The notes under the pieces were generated by a model. The model had not been told where the DNA came from and ran no database searches. It worked only from the letters and a program-made list of their open reading frames with translations. A DNA stretch of 64,000 nt from Priestia endophytica DSM 13796. GTDB taxonomy: Bacteria > Bacillota > Bacilli > Bacillales > Bacillaceae_H. Below are positions 41,901-50,684 of this stretch, piece by piece. The stretch's first letter is position 1, and each line of letters begins with the position of its first letter. The DNA lies in NCBI RefSeq assembly GCF_900115845.1, contig NZ_FOXX01000007.1:186001-250000 (forward strand), read 5' to 3'. Both the position numbers and the translations under genes were made by a program.

Positions 41901-41937
41901 AAAAACCTTAGTATAGCTTCTATACTAAGGTTTTTTT
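41901..41937 (+). terminator. Terminator after the secreted protein
   Basis: AAAAACCTTAGTATAG/CTATACTAAGGTTTTTTT stem with CTT loop. Confidence 0.9.
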
Positions 41938-42062
41938 CTGGATATTCGCCCATTCTATTTAGATTATTTCACCATCTCTTCTAAAATACATACGATACAA
42001 GTAACAGCTCAGCAAAAAGAGCTGCTCACAAAAAATGATTTTGTAAAAGGAGAGGTTTACTT

Positions 42063-42170
42063 ATGGGTCAAGGATGTAATGATGGTTACGGTGTAGGTTT
42101 CGGCGGAGGTTTTGCTTTACTAGTTGTTCTTTTCATTTTGTTAATCATCATCGGCGCATCTTACTGTTAA
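42063..42170 (+). CDS. YjcZ-family sporulation micro-protein (second copy)
   Basis: 35 residues: Gly/Cys-rich head MGQGCNDGYGVGFGGG followed by hydrophobic helix [17 protein letters not shown] and a final YC. Same architecture as the gene at 15090 but with a shorter Gly stretch. AAAGGAGAGG lies upstream of the ATG. Stand-alone. Confidence 0.87.
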   Translation: MGQGCNDGYGVGFGGGFALLVVLFILLIIIGASYC

Positions 42171-42178
42171 TAAGAATT

Positions 42179-42215
42179 AAAAGGTGGCTCTCAGGAAGAG
42201 TCACCTTTCGATTTT
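42179..42215 (+). terminator. Hairpin after the second YjcZ-type gene
   Basis: AAAGGTGGCTCT/AGAGTCACCTTT stem (one mismatch), short T-rich tail. Confidence 0.65.
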
Positions 42216-42244
42216 ATAAAATAGATGTAATAAATTCTGACGAG

Positions 42245-42282
42245 TTTACAGAATATTAACCCAATTTAACATATAATTTACA
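42245..42282 (+). promoter_or_regulatory. Four PhoP-type direct repeats upstream of phnD
   Basis: TTTACA (42245), TTAACC (42256), TTAACA (42266) and TTTACA (42277): starts 11, 10 and 11 bases apart, matching the TTAACA-type PhoP~P box. An AT-rich -10 (TATAAA, 42292) follows. Indicates induction by phosphate starvation. Confidence 0.75.
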
Positions 42283-42363
42283 GCGAGATAATATAAAGTA
42301 AATATTTAGTTGGTAAAGTTTGTATGTACGACAAAACACTACATATTTTTTAGGGGGCATAAT

Positions 42364-43302
42364 ATGTTTAAGAAACTGATAGGAGTTAGTATGTCAGTTG
42401 CACTTGCTGCAGGTGTACTAGCTGGTTGTGGAAACAATGAGGAAGCATCAACCTCTTCTGGAACTAACGGAGAAGGCGCAGAGAAAAAAGAGCTAACTGT
42501 ACAATTTGTTCCATCACAAAACGCTGATACGCTTGAAGCAAAAGCAAAGCCGCTTGAAAAGCTATTAAGTGACGAGCTTGATAGACCTGTGAAAGTTAGT
42601 GTTTCTACAGATTACAATACAATTGTAGAAGCAATGGCTTCAAAGAAAGTAGATGTTGGCTTTTTACCACCAACAGCTTATGTTTTAGCAAAAGACCAAG
42701 GAGCAGCTGACGTTATTTTGCAAGCTCAGCGCTATGGAGTAAATAATAAAGATGGTTCCCCAACGGACGAGCTTGTTGATTCTTACAAGTCTATGTTCAT
42801 CGTGAAAAAAGACTCTGGTATTGATAGTTTAGAAGATTTAAAAGGGAAAAAGATTGGCTATCAAAACGTAACATCTTCAGCAGGTTATGTATGGCCAGCA
42901 GCCTCTTTAATGGACGTTGGACTTGATCCGTTAAAAGATGTACAACCTGTGACATTGAAAGGTCATGACCAAGCTGTTATTTCTTTATTAAATGGAGATA
43001 TTGATGCAGCTGTAACATTCCAAGATGCACGTACAATCGTTCAAAAGGATTATGAAGATGTATTTGATCAAACAAAAGTAATTCATTACACAGAGCCGAT
43101 TCCTAATGATACTGTTGCTGTTCAATCTGATATGGATGAAGACTTAAGAAAAGACATTCAAGAAGCGTTCATTAATATTGGAAAAGATGAAGAAGGTAAG
43201 AAAATCATTCGCGATATCTATACACATGAAGGTTATGTGAAGGCTGATGATAGCAAGTTTGAAATTGTACGAGAATATGGAGAAAAAGTAAAAACAGAGT
43301 AG
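42364..43302 (+). CDS. phnD: Phosphonate/phosphate-ester ABC substrate-binding lipoprotein PhnD
   Basis: Lipid-anchored binding protein for alkylphosphonates or related P compounds, 312 residues. Signal peptide with lipobox LAGC near residue 20; the PhnD fold shows VQFVPSQNADTLEAKAKPLEKLL, VGFLPPTAYVLA, GYQNVTSSAGYVWPAASL and HTYEGY-like end (YTHEGYVKADDS). AGGGGG precedes ATG 42364; the longer open frame upstream is not coding. First gene of phnDCEE behind PhoP-type repeats. Confidence 0.92.
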   Translation: MFKKLIGVSMSVALAAGVLAGCGNNEEASTSSGTNGEGAEKKELTVQFVPSQNADTLEAKAKPLEKLLSDELDRPVKVSVSTDYNTIVEAMASKKVDVGFLPPTAYVLAKDQGAADVILQAQRYGVNNKDGSPTDELVDSYKSMFIVKKDSGIDSLEDLKGKKIGYQNVTSSAGYVWPAASLMDVGLDPLKDVQPVTLKGHDQAVISLLNGDIDAAVTFQDARTIVQKDYEDVFDQTKVIHYTEPIPNDTVAVQSDMDEDLRKDIQEAFINIGKDEEGKKIIRDIYTHEGYVKADDSKFEIVREYGEKVKTE

Positions 43303-43330
43303 TGAACTGAGGATTTTAGAGAGAAAAATC

Positions 43331-43356
43331 AAGATGGCTGAGCCTTCAGCCATCTT
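43331..43356 (+). promoter_or_regulatory. Stem-loop between phnD and phnC
   Basis: Perfect 11-bp stem AAGATGGCTGA/TCAGCCATCTT, loop GCCT, short T-rich tail. Likely a partial terminator or mRNA-stabilising element giving more binding protein than membrane components. Confidence 0.65.
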
Positions 43357-43392
43357 TCTGTTGTCTATACTCACAAGAGCGGGGGATTCCAA

Positions 43393-44163
43393 ATGATTGA
43401 ATTTAAAAATGTATCTAAAGTTTATCCAAATGGAACAAAAGGATTAAACAATATTAACTTAACGATGCAAAAAGGAGAATTTATCGTCGTTGTAGGACTT
43501 TCAGGAGCTGGGAAATCTACCCTTTTACGTTCAGTTAACCGTCTACATGAAGTAAGCGAGGGCGAGATTATTGTGAATGGAAAATCCATTACAAAAGCAA
43601 AAGGAAGAAACTTGTATGAAATTCGCCGTGACATTGGAATGATTTTTCAAAACTTTAATCTCGTGAAGCGTTCGTCAGTTCTTCGCAACGTTTTATCTGG
43701 TCGTGTTGGTTATCATTCAACATTACGTATGATGTTAGGGATGTTTCCGCAACATGACAAAGAGCTTGCTCTAAAAGCGCTTAATCGTGTAAATATTCTA
43801 GAAAAGGCTTATTCAAGAGCAGATGAGCTCTCCGGAGGTCAGCAACAACGTGTCTCGATTGCAAGGGCGCTTGCTCAAGAGGCAAAAATTATTTTAGCTG
43901 ACGAACCTGTTGCTTCTCTTGACCCTCTTACAACAAAGCAGGTGATGGACGATTTAAAAAGAATTAATGAAGAGCTTGGTATTACGACCGTTGTTAATCT
44001 TCATTTTATTGATTTGGCACGTCAATATGCCACAAGAATTATTGGTCTTCGAGCAGGAGAAGTAGTATTTGATGGAAGTGTTGATGAAGCAACAGATGAG
44101 AAGTTTGCAGAAATATATGGACGTCCAATTCAAGATGAAGAACTAATGGGTGTTGCAAAATGA
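43393..44163 (+). CDS. phnC: Phosphonate ABC transporter ATPase PhnC
   Basis: 256 residues. Walker [18 protein letters not shown], signature [17 protein letters not shown], Walker [13 protein letters not shown], His loop VNLHFIDLA as usual in PhnC. GCGGGG before the ATG; its stop overlaps phnE by 4 bases. Confidence 0.93.
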   Translation: MIEFKNVSKVYPNGTKGLNNINLTMQKGEFIVVVGLSGAGKSTLLRSVNRLHEVSEGEIIVNGKSITKAKGRNLYEIRRDIGMIFQNFNLVKRSSVLRNVLSGRVGYHSTLRMMLGMFPQHDKELALKALNRVNILEKAYSRADELSGGQQQRVSIARALAQEAKIILADEPVASLDPLTTKQVMDDLKRINEELGITTVVNLHFIDLARQYATRIIGLRAGEVVFDGSVDEATDEKFAEIYGRPIQDEELMGVAK

Positions 44164-44969
44164 AAACTGTTCAAGTTAAACAAAACAAAGCCGTTCACTA
44201 TAACAAAATGCCTTCAAAGAAAGTGAAACATAGCCTAACTTTTATACTTTTACTTCTATTCATTTATTTGAGTGGAAAGCAAGTTGAGTTTTCATTTTCT
44301 AGCTTAGCAACGGGTTTACCTAACATGGGTGATCTTATCGTTCAAATGGTTCCACCAAACTGGGCATACTTTTCAAACATTACAGCTCCTATACTAGACA
44401 CTTTGCGTATGGCGGTTCTTGGGACAACATTCGGAGCATTGTTAGCTATACCAATTGCCTTATTATCTGCTCGTAATATTTTTCAAACAAAGGTTATTAC
44501 CATTCCAGCTCGCTTTGTTCTAAATTTAATCCGAACAATTCCAGATCTACTTCTGGCGGCAATCTTTGTAGCTATTTTTGGAATTGGCCCTATTCCAGGC
44601 GTATTTGCTCTAACTGGCTTTTCACTTGGTATCATTGCTAAGCTTATCTACGAATCAATTGAATCGATTGATAAAGGACCGCTTGAAGCAATGACAGCTG
44701 TTGGAGCTAATAAAGTAAAATGGATTATGTTTGGAGTTATTCCTCAAGTTCTTCCTCAGTATATTTCTTTTGTATTATATACATTTGAAGTTAATGTGAG
44801 GGCTGCAGCTGTTTTAGGTCTCGTAGGTGCTGGAGGAATTGGTCTGTTTTATGAGCAGACGCTTGGTTTTTTTGAGTACGACAAAACATCTTCACTTATC
44901 GTCTATACTCTTATTGTTGTATTAATTATTGATTATATTAGTACAAAAACAAGGGAGAAGTTAATATGA
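44160..44969 (+). CDS. phnE: Phosphonate ABC permease PhnE (first)
   Basis: 269 residues, about six helices; EAA loop [26 protein letters not shown] and the PhnE block [23 protein letters not shown]. Overlaps both phnC (ATGA, 4 bases) and the next phnE (4 bases), so stoichiometric expression. Confidence 0.92.
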   Translation: MKTVQVKQNKAVHYNKMPSKKVKHSLTFILLLLFIYLSGKQVEFSFSSLATGLPNMGDLIVQMVPPNWAYFSNITAPILDTLRMAVLGTTFGALLAIPIALLSARNIFQTKVITIPARFVLNLIRTIPDLLLAAIFVAIFGIGPIPGVFALTGFSLGIIAKLIYESIESIDKGPLEAMTAVGANKVKWIMFGVIPQVLPQYISFVLYTFEVNVRAAAVLGLVGAGGIGLFYEQTLGFFEYDKTSSLIVYTLIVVLIIDYISTKTREKLI

Positions 44970-45769
44970 ATAATATATCGTTGCAGCCATCGAAAAGAAC
45001 AGGGAAAAAGATTCGTAATGGTGCAATTTTAGCCATTGTTATTGCTATTTATGTTTGGGCTTTCGCAGGGATGCCAGCTCTTGAATTTAAAGATACGTCT
45101 AAAGAAATTGTTTCAGCTATTTTCTCAGGACTTCTTCATCCAGACTGGGATTATGTGTATTATCCAGATGGAGAAGACTTGCTTCGAGGTCTTTTAGATA
45201 CGTTGGCAATTGCACTTTTAGGTACTGTTATTGCAGGTTTATTATGTGTACCTTTTTCATTCTGGGCGGCAAAAAATATTGTGAAAAATAAAGGGATTTC
45301 TGGAGCAGGAAAGTTTGTGTTAAGTTTTATTCGTGTTTTCCCAGATATTATTATGGCCCTTCTTTTCATTAAAGCTGTTGGCCCTGGATCATTTTCTGGA
45401 GTGCTTGCTTTAGGTATCGGCTCTATCGGAATGCTTGGTAAACTTTTTTCAGAAGATATTGAGAGCATTGATTTAGGACCAACAGAGGCGCTTGTTGCAA
45501 CAGGAGCAAATCCTATAAAAGCAATCTGGTTCGCTGTTATTCCACAAGTATTACCGAGCTATCTGTCATTTCTTTTGTATCGATTTGAAATTAATGTTAG
45601 AGCAGCAACTATCCTTGGGGTAATTGGGGCTGGAGGAATTGGAACTCCTCTTATTTTTGCCCTAAGTGTAAGGGATTGGGAACGAGTAGGAATTATTTTG
45701 CTAGGTATTATTATTATGGTCGCAATAATTGATTTCTTCTCAGGAAAAATCCGGGAACGCCTCACATAG
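44966..45769 (+). CDS. phnE: Phosphonate ABC permease PhnE (second)
   Basis: 267 residues, paralogous to its neighbour: FIRVFPDIIMALLFIKAVGPGSF and EALVATGANPIKAIWFAVIPQVLPSY. Forms a heterodimeric channel with the first. No C-P lyase genes lie nearby in the window. Confidence 0.92.
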   Translation: MNNISLQPSKRTGKKIRNGAILAIVIAIYVWAFAGMPALEFKDTSKEIVSAIFSGLLHPDWDYVYYPDGEDLLRGLLDTLAIALLGTVIAGLLCVPFSFWAAKNIVKNKGISGAGKFVLSFIRVFPDIIMALLFIKAVGPGSFSGVLALGIGSIGMLGKLFSEDIESIDLGPTEALVATGANPIKAIWFAVIPQVLPSYLSFLLYRFEINVRAATILGVIGAGGIGTPLIFALSVRDWERVGIILLGIIIMVAIIDFFSGKIRERLT

Positions 45770-45772
45770 AGA

Positions 45773-45804
45773 AAAAACCGTCTTTCAATAAAGGCGGCTT
45801 TTTT
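45773..45804 (+). terminator. Terminator after phnDCEE
   Basis: CCGTCTTT/AAAGGCGG stem with CAAT loop and T6. Confidence 0.88.
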
Positions 45805-45974
45805 GTCCTCATTTTATGAAATAGAGAAAATTATTCTATAACATAAAGGGGAATAATGGAATTAAATAGGACAATTTACATAGTTGAAATCTAAAAGTAT
45901 AGGCACAATTGTAATGAGTGACGAAAAAGAGAGAAAAATGTAGTAGATTATCGTTCTCTGTTTCACTAAAGGTA

Positions 45975-45983
45975 TGTTATAAT
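45975..45983 (+). promoter_or_regulatory. Extended -10 promoter upstream of ykaA-pit
   Basis: TGTTATAAT (TGN plus consensus TATAAT). No good -35. Would start transcription near 45990 and give a leader of about 250 bases to ykaA. Confidence 0.55.
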
Positions 45984-45990
45984 TTGTTTC

Positions 45991-46152
45991 GTGCTTTTAA
46001 TAAAAGTACAAGCTGCGGAACGGATGAAAAATGGAAATAAGGATAGGCTAAAATGATAAGTCGTTTATTATTAGAGAGAAAATGATAAACGAGCTTTTTA
46101 AAGAGAAATAAAAATGCTACTTTTTAGGAATGCTTTTATTAAAAGCGTTTTT
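45991..46152 (+). promoter_or_regulatory. Structured leader of ykaA-pit with terminator-like hairpins
   Basis: Three stem-loops in series: GTGCTTTT-AAT-AAAAGTAC (45991-46009), TCGTTTATTATT/AATGATAAACGA (46061-46092, one G-U) followed by GCTTTTT, and GCTTTT-ATT-AAAAGC (46132-46146) followed by GTTTTT. The last two look like intrinsic terminators ahead of the coding region. Confidence 0.5.
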
Positions 46153-46238
46153 AAAATTAAGTATATTTCTAATTTATTATTGCATAAAGCATGTAAATGT
46201 TCATTTTGGCTCTATGATAAATATTGGAGGGTTTGAAA

Positions 46239-46859
46239 GTGGCAATGAGAAAGAAAAAAGATAAATTTTCATTACTATTAATGGAAATTGCGAAAAACTT
46301 GGATGAAACAGCAGATTTCTTTGTGAGCTTTAAGGTAACAAATCAGTCCACTTTGAAAGAATTTGCGGACAAACTTAAAGAGTTTGAAACAAAAGGAGAT
46401 AATCACGTACACGTTATTATTCGCGAATTGAATAAAGCATTCATCACACCGATTGAGCGTGAGGACATTCTTCAACTTACAATGAGTATGGATGATGTTT
46501 TAGATGGTATTGAAGCATTCTCAGCTTCAATGGAAATTTATTCTATTACTGAAACAGATGAGCATATGGATAAGTTTATTGGCTATATCCGCGAATGTGT
46601 TCGCGAAATCTTAGTAACAATTGAGCTTTTATCAAACAATCGTCTTAAAGATATTCAACCACATGCTATTAAGATTAAAGAATACGAGCACAATTGTGAT
46701 AATTTACTTCGTAAATCTTTGAAGAACTTGTTTGCTCTTGTAAAAGACCCAATCAAAGTTATTCAATATAAAGAAATTTATGAAACACTTGAAGAAATTG
46801 CAGATAGCTGCCAAAATGTAGCGAACAATCTAGAAACTATCATCATGAAGAACGCGTAA
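46239..46859 (+). CDS. ykaA: DUF47/PhoU-like regulator YkaA
   Basis: All-helical PhoU-related cytosolic protein usually paired with Pit transporters, thought to control phosphate uptake. 206 residues. The block ETKGDNHVHVIIRELNKAFITPIEREDILQL is characteristic. An open frame begins at TTG 46224, but that lies in the ribosome site; GTG 46239 is 7 bases after GGAGGG. pit follows 12 bases later. Confidence 0.9.
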   Translation: MAMRKKKDKFSLLLMEIAKNLDETADFFVSFKVTNQSTLKEFADKLKEFETKGDNHVHVIIRELNKAFITPIEREDILQLTMSMDDVLDGIEAFSASMEIYSITETDEHMDKFIGYIRECVREILVTIELLSNNRLKDIQPHAIKIKEYEHNCDNLLRKSLKNLFALVKDPIKVIQYKEIYETLEEIADSCQNVANNLETIIMKNA

Positions 46860-46871
46860 TGAGGGATTAGT

Positions 46872-47870
46872 ATGGATTCTTTATTTGTCTTAACCATTTT
46901 AATTGTCATTTTTGCTTTAGCTTTTGATTTTATTAACGGATTTCATGATACAGCAAATGCAATTGCAACATCTGTATCAACGAAAGCTTTAAAACCACGT
47001 CATGCAATTATTTTAGCCGCAGTTATGAACTTTGTTGGAGCGATGACGTTTACAGGGGTTGCTAAAACCATCACCAAGGATATTGCAGATCCCTTCAAGC
47101 TCGATAATGGACTAGTTGTAATTTTGGCTGCGCTTATTGCAGGGATTGCATGGAACTTGATTACTTGGTATTACGGGATTCCAAGTAGCTCTTCACATGC
47201 CATCATTGGGGCGATTGCAGGAGCAGTTATTGCTTCTTCTGGTTTTGGAGCTATTAACTATAATGGATTTATTAAAATTATTGAAGCACTTCTTATTTCA
47301 CCAATCCTTGCCTTTGTTGTTGGGTTTATTATGTATACTATTATTAAATTGGTTTTTAAAGATAGTAACTTATCCAAAACAAACAAGCAGTTTCGACGTG
47401 TGCAAATTTTGACTGCAGCTGTTCAGTCTTATACACACGGAACAAATGATGCCCAAAAGGCGATGGGGATTATTACAATGGCTTTAATTGCAGCGAACTT
47501 ACAAGAAACAGATGAAGTTCAATTTTGGGTACAGCTCTCTTGTGCAATTGCAATGGGTCTTGGAACATCTATCGGTGGATGGAAAATCATCAAAACTGTA
47601 GGCGGGAAAATTATGAAAATCCGTCCTGTAAATGGAGTAGCGGCAGACTTAACAGGAGCAGCTATTATCTTTGGAGCTACATATATTCATCTTCCTGTTA
47701 GTACAACACACGTTATCTCTTCTTCTATTTTAGGAGTTGGCTCTGCTCATCGTGTGAAAGGTGTAAAATGGGGAACAGCTCAGCGTATGATTATTACATG
47801 GATTATTACGCTTCCGATTTCTGCAGCACTTGGAGCAATTATGTATTTTATTTTAGATTTATTTTTATAA
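46872..47870 (+). CDS. pit: Low-affinity inorganic phosphate transporter Pit
   Basis: Proton or metal-phosphate symporter, 332 residues with about ten helices and the duplicated PiT signature: DFINGFHDTANAIATSVSTKAL near the N-terminus and SYTHGTNDAQKAMG in the second half. Other blocks WYYGIPSSSSHAIIG and HLPVSTTHVISSSILG. GAGGGATTAGT precedes the ATG. Operon with ykaA. Confidence 0.94.
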   Translation: MDSLFVLTILIVIFALAFDFINGFHDTANAIATSVSTKALKPRHAIILAAVMNFVGAMTFTGVAKTITKDIADPFKLDNGLVVILAALIAGIAWNLITWYYGIPSSSSHAIIGAIAGAVIASSGFGAINYNGFIKIIEALLISPILAFVVGFIMYTIIKLVFKDSNLSKTNKQFRRVQILTAAVQSYTHGTNDAQKAMGIITMALIAANLQETDEVQFWVQLSCAIAMGLGTSIGGWKIIKTVGGKIMKIRPVNGVAADLTGAAIIFGATYIHLPVSTTHVISSSILGVGSAHRVKGVKWGTAQRMIITWIITLPISAALGAIMYFILDLFL

Positions 47871-47873
47871 GAG

Positions 47874-47902
47874 AAAGCGTAGGAGGTATTCCTACGCTTT
47901 TT
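47874..47902 (+). terminator. Terminator after pit
   Basis: AAAGCGTAGGA/TCCTACGCTTT stem and T6. Confidence 0.9.
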
Positions 47903-47939
47903 TGTTTGTTAAAATAAGGTTAAAAAAGGGGGGAGAGTT

Positions 47940-48596
47940 TTGCAAGGACAAATAGTATCTGTTAATGTGGGAAAACCAAAAGAGTTAATTTATAAAGGAA
48001 AAAGTATTCAAACAGGTATTGAGAAACAGCCAGTAGATAAACCTCTTCTATTAACTAAAGTAAACTTCGTTGGAGACGGTCAAGCAGATCTTGTGAATCA
48101 TGGGGGAGAAGATAAAGCAGTATGTGTTTATCCATTTGAACACTATGCTTATTTTAGCAGTGAAATAGGGCTTTCTCTTTCTTATGGAGCCTTTGGAGAA
48201 AATCTAACGCTCCTTGGATTGACAGAAGAAAAGGTATGTATAGGTGATGAATTTCAGATTGGGGAAGCTGTTGTACAAGTAAGTCAGCCAAGACAGCCGT
48301 GCTTTAAATTAGCTCATCGTCACGACACAAAAGATCTTCCACTTCGCTTTCAGGGGACAGGTTATACAGGGTTTTATTTTCGTGTTCTTTCAGAAGGAGT
48401 AGTGTCTAAAGAAGACTCAGTTCAATTTTTAAGACGGCATCAAGACGAAATTACGATTTCATACATAAATGAAGTACAGTATAAGGATAAAAGTAATAAA
48501 GAAAAAGTGAAAAAAATTTTAAGTGTGCCATTTCTATCTGAAAGCTATCAAAAGACGTTTATGAAACGGTTACAGTTATTAGAAAAGCAGAACTAG
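47940..48596 (+). CDS. MOSC-domain protein
   Basis: MOSC proteins carry sulfur for molybdenum-cofactor enzymes or detoxify N-hydroxylated bases (YiiM/YuaD type). 218 residues: N-terminal beta barrel (IVSVNVGKPKELIYKGKSIQTGI), DLVNHGGEDKAVCVYPFEHYAYF, and QPRQPCFKLAHRHDT with the conserved Cys. Start TTG 47940 with a G-rich ribosome site. B. subtilis YflK is similar in size. Confidence 0.87.
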   Translation: MQGQIVSVNVGKPKELIYKGKSIQTGIEKQPVDKPLLLTKVNFVGDGQADLVNHGGEDKAVCVYPFEHYAYFSSEIGLSLSYGAFGENLTLLGLTEEKVCIGDEFQIGEAVVQVSQPRQPCFKLAHRHDTKDLPLRFQGTGYTGFYFRVLSEGVVSKEDSVQFLRRHQDEITISYINEVQYKDKSNKEKVKKILSVPFLSESYQKTFMKRLQLLEKQN

Positions 48597-48618
48597 TACA
48601 ATCTAGTTCTGCTTTTTT
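48583..48618 (+). terminator. Terminator after MOSC gene
   Basis: AAGCAGAACTAG/CTAGTTCTGCTT stem and T6; overlaps the stop. Confidence 0.9.
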
Positions 48619-48734
48619 AATTGTGAAGGACGTGTAAAGAGTTAACATACTTTTTATAAAAGAAATGATGAAAAATCAAAAAGAAGCTTATTTATAGCCC
48701 TTTTGCTTACTTCATTCTTTAATTATTAGCATAT

Positions 48735-48800
48735 AGGACATTTACATAATGAATAAAAAAAGTATAAAGAACATTTATATGTCCTTTATAAATGTTCTTT
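48735..48800 (+). promoter_or_regulatory. Mutually exclusive hairpins in the leader of the SurE-like gene
   Basis: Stem A: AAAGAACATTTATA/TATAAATGTTCTTT (48766-48800), perfect 14 bp, 7-base loop. Stem B: AGGACAT (48735-48741) with ATGTCCT (48779-48785), which uses the loop of stem A, so both cannot form together. The two left arms also resemble each other as direct repeats (ACATTTAYAT). Either an RNA switch or an operator cluster. Confidence 0.5.
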
Positions 48801-48863
48801 AAAATAAAACTACAAGAAACATGTTCTAAATGGTTACGGAAAGAAAGAGAGGCGAACAATTCT

Positions 48864-49628
48864 ATGCGTTTCTTAATTACAAGCAGTAGCGGAATATTTT
48901 CACCTGCTGTAGGATCCATCGTTGAAGTTCTTAACCATTTTGGCGAAGTTTTCGTTGTTTGCCCTCATAAAGAGAGCTCTTTGGCAGGTTATACGGTTAC
49001 ATTACATAAGCCACTAAAAGTTACAGAGCTAACGGCTTTTGGTGCCGAAATAAAATCATGGGTTGTAAACGGTACTTCAGTGGATTGCGTAAAAATTGGT
49101 ATTGAGAAGTTGATTAAGAAAAAAGTTGATTTTATTGTCTCAGGTATACATATAGGCTCACCGTCAGGAAGAGATCTTGCTTACTGCGGAGATATAGCAG
49201 CAGCAATGGAGGGCACGTTTTTTCAAATTCCGTCTCTTGCTCTTTCAATAGATGGTATAGCAGAAAATGAGGTGAACTTTTCGTCCTTTAAGAAATATTT
49301 TAATGAGCTTATAGAAGTATTCCTAGCTCATAAACATCCAAAAGGAGTTTGCTTTCATATTCATTTCCCCACTTTGACAGAGAAAAACTGTCAAGGTGTA
49401 AAAGTGGTGGATTTTGATTTTACTTTTAGCCGCTACAAGTACGTTACCATACATGATGATCATCAGGATTTTTATGTACTACAACAAAAGGAGAACGAAA
49501 GAAAAGATAAAGAAACTAGAGAGAACAACTTAACAAGAGCGAGTTACATAACTGTTACACCTTTAGAAAACTTAATAAGTCAGCGAAAGCATATTCGTAA
49601 ATTAGAAAGATGGTTCAAAGACAAATAA
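48864..49628 (+). CDS. SurE-family protein lacking metal-binding residues (putative pseudoenzyme)
   Basis: Fold of SurE 5'/3'-nucleotidases, about 254 residues. The canonical start MRILLTNDDGI is here MRFLITSSSGI: both metal-binding Asp (8, 9) are Ser. The second motif, normally SGINxGxNxGxD, reads SGIHIGSPSGRDLAYCGDIAAAMEG, so the ligand Asn is replaced by Pro. The surrounding scaffold (VNGTSVDCVKIGIEKLI, FFQIPSLALSID) is well kept, which argues against simple decay. The open frame upstream (from 48792) lies in a hairpin; ATG 48864 is chosen. Next to an ABC importer, 23 bases upstream of its binding protein gene. Confidence 0.83.
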   Translation: MRFLITSSSGIFSPAVGSIVEVLNHFGEVFVVCPHKESSLAGYTVTLHKPLKVTELTAFGAEIKSWVVNGTSVDCVKIGIEKLIKKKVDFIVSGIHIGSPSGRDLAYCGDIAAAMEGTFFQIPSLALSIDGIAENEVNFSSFKKYFNELIEVFLAHKHPKGVCFHIHFPTLTEKNCQGVKVVDFDFTFSRYKYVTIHDDHQDFYVLQQKENERKDKETRENNLTRASYITVTPLENLISQRKHIRKLERWFKDK

Positions 49629-49651
49629 ATTGTAGAGAAGGAGTTGCCATA

Positions 49652-50671
49652 ATGAAGAAAAATTGGTTACTGAACGCCTGTCTTGTTCCAGTTCTCTTAC
49701 TTAGCGCGTGTGGAACAGAGAGCAGCAGTGGAGAAGAACGTAAGCAAGGGGGTGTAGGAGGCACGCTTGAGTTTTATACTTCACAACCTGATGAAGATGT
49801 TACAAAGCTCATTGAAGGGTTCAATAAAAAATACCCTGATGTAGAGGTTAAAGCTTTTCGTTCTGGAACAGAGGAAGTAGTGGGAAAAGTTCAAGCAGAG
49901 AAAAGAGCAGGAGATGTAAAAGCAGATGTTATGCTTGTAGCAGATAGCGTTACATTTGAAAAGTTAAAAGAACAAGATTTGCTTTTGTCCTATAAGTCGA
50001 AAGAAATCGAGCATATACCAGACGATTTTGTGGATGATGATTATATGTATACAGGAACGAAAATGATGGCAACAGTGTTAGCTGTAAATACGACAAATGT
50101 GAAAGAGCCTAAAGAAACGTGGAGCGTGTTAACTGATAAGAAAACAAAAGGGAAAGCTGTGATGCCAAGTCCTTTATATTCAGGAGCTGCGGATTATAAT
50201 GTGGGCGTTATGAGCAGACAAAAGAAATTAAATTGGAATTTTTTTGACGAGTTAAAGAAGAACGATATGACCGTTGTACAAGGAAATGGTGCAGCATTAA
50301 AAGCAGTTGCGAGTGGCCAAAAAGACTACGGACTTGTTGTTGACTATCTTGCTTTGCGAGCTAAAAAAGAAGGATCACCTATTGAACTCATTTATCCTAA
50401 GGAAGGAGTTCCGGTCATTACAGAACCTGTTGGTATTATGGAAGGTACAAAAAATGAAAAGGCTGCAAAAGCATTTGTTGACTATATTCTGTCGGAAGAA
50501 GGACAAAAGCTTTCTGCTAACCTTGGTTACGCACCTATCAGACAAGAGATAGAGGCACCTGATGGTTTAAAATCGATGGAAAGTATTCAAATATTAGACT
50601 CCCCATTATCAGAGCTGTATAAGTCACGAGAAGAAGATAAGGAGCGGTTTAAAAGAATTTTCGGAAACTAG
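49652..50671 (+). CDS. Fbp-type ABC substrate-binding lipoprotein (iron or 2-aminoethylphosphonate class)
   Basis: 339 residues, lipobox LLSAC (Cys20). Family 1/6 binding protein: LEFYTSQPDEDVTKLIEGFNKKYPDVEV, ADVMLVADSVTFEKLKEQDLL, GLVVDYLALRAKKEGSPIELIYP. Ferric-binding proteins of this class normally carry adjacent Tyr ligands near this last block; here only one Tyr is seen (DYLALR), so a non-iron ligand such as 2-aminoethylphosphonate is possible. AAGGAG before ATG 49652. Confidence 0.85.
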   Translation: MKKNWLLNACLVPVLLLSACGTESSSGEERKQGGVGGTLEFYTSQPDEDVTKLIEGFNKKYPDVEVKAFRSGTEEVVGKVQAEKRAGDVKADVMLVADSVTFEKLKEQDLLLSYKSKEIEHIPDDFVDDDYMYTGTKMMATVLAVNTTNVKEPKETWSVLTDKKTKGKAVMPSPLYSGAADYNVGVMSRQKKLNWNFFDELKKNDMTVVQGNGAALKAVASGQKDYGLVVDYLALRAKKEGSPIELIYPKEGVPVITEPVGIMEGTKNEKAAKAFVDYILSEEGQKLSANLGYAPIRQEIEAPDGLKSMESIQILDSPLSELYKSREEDKERFKRIFGN

Positions 50672-50684
50672 AGAGGTGCTATAA

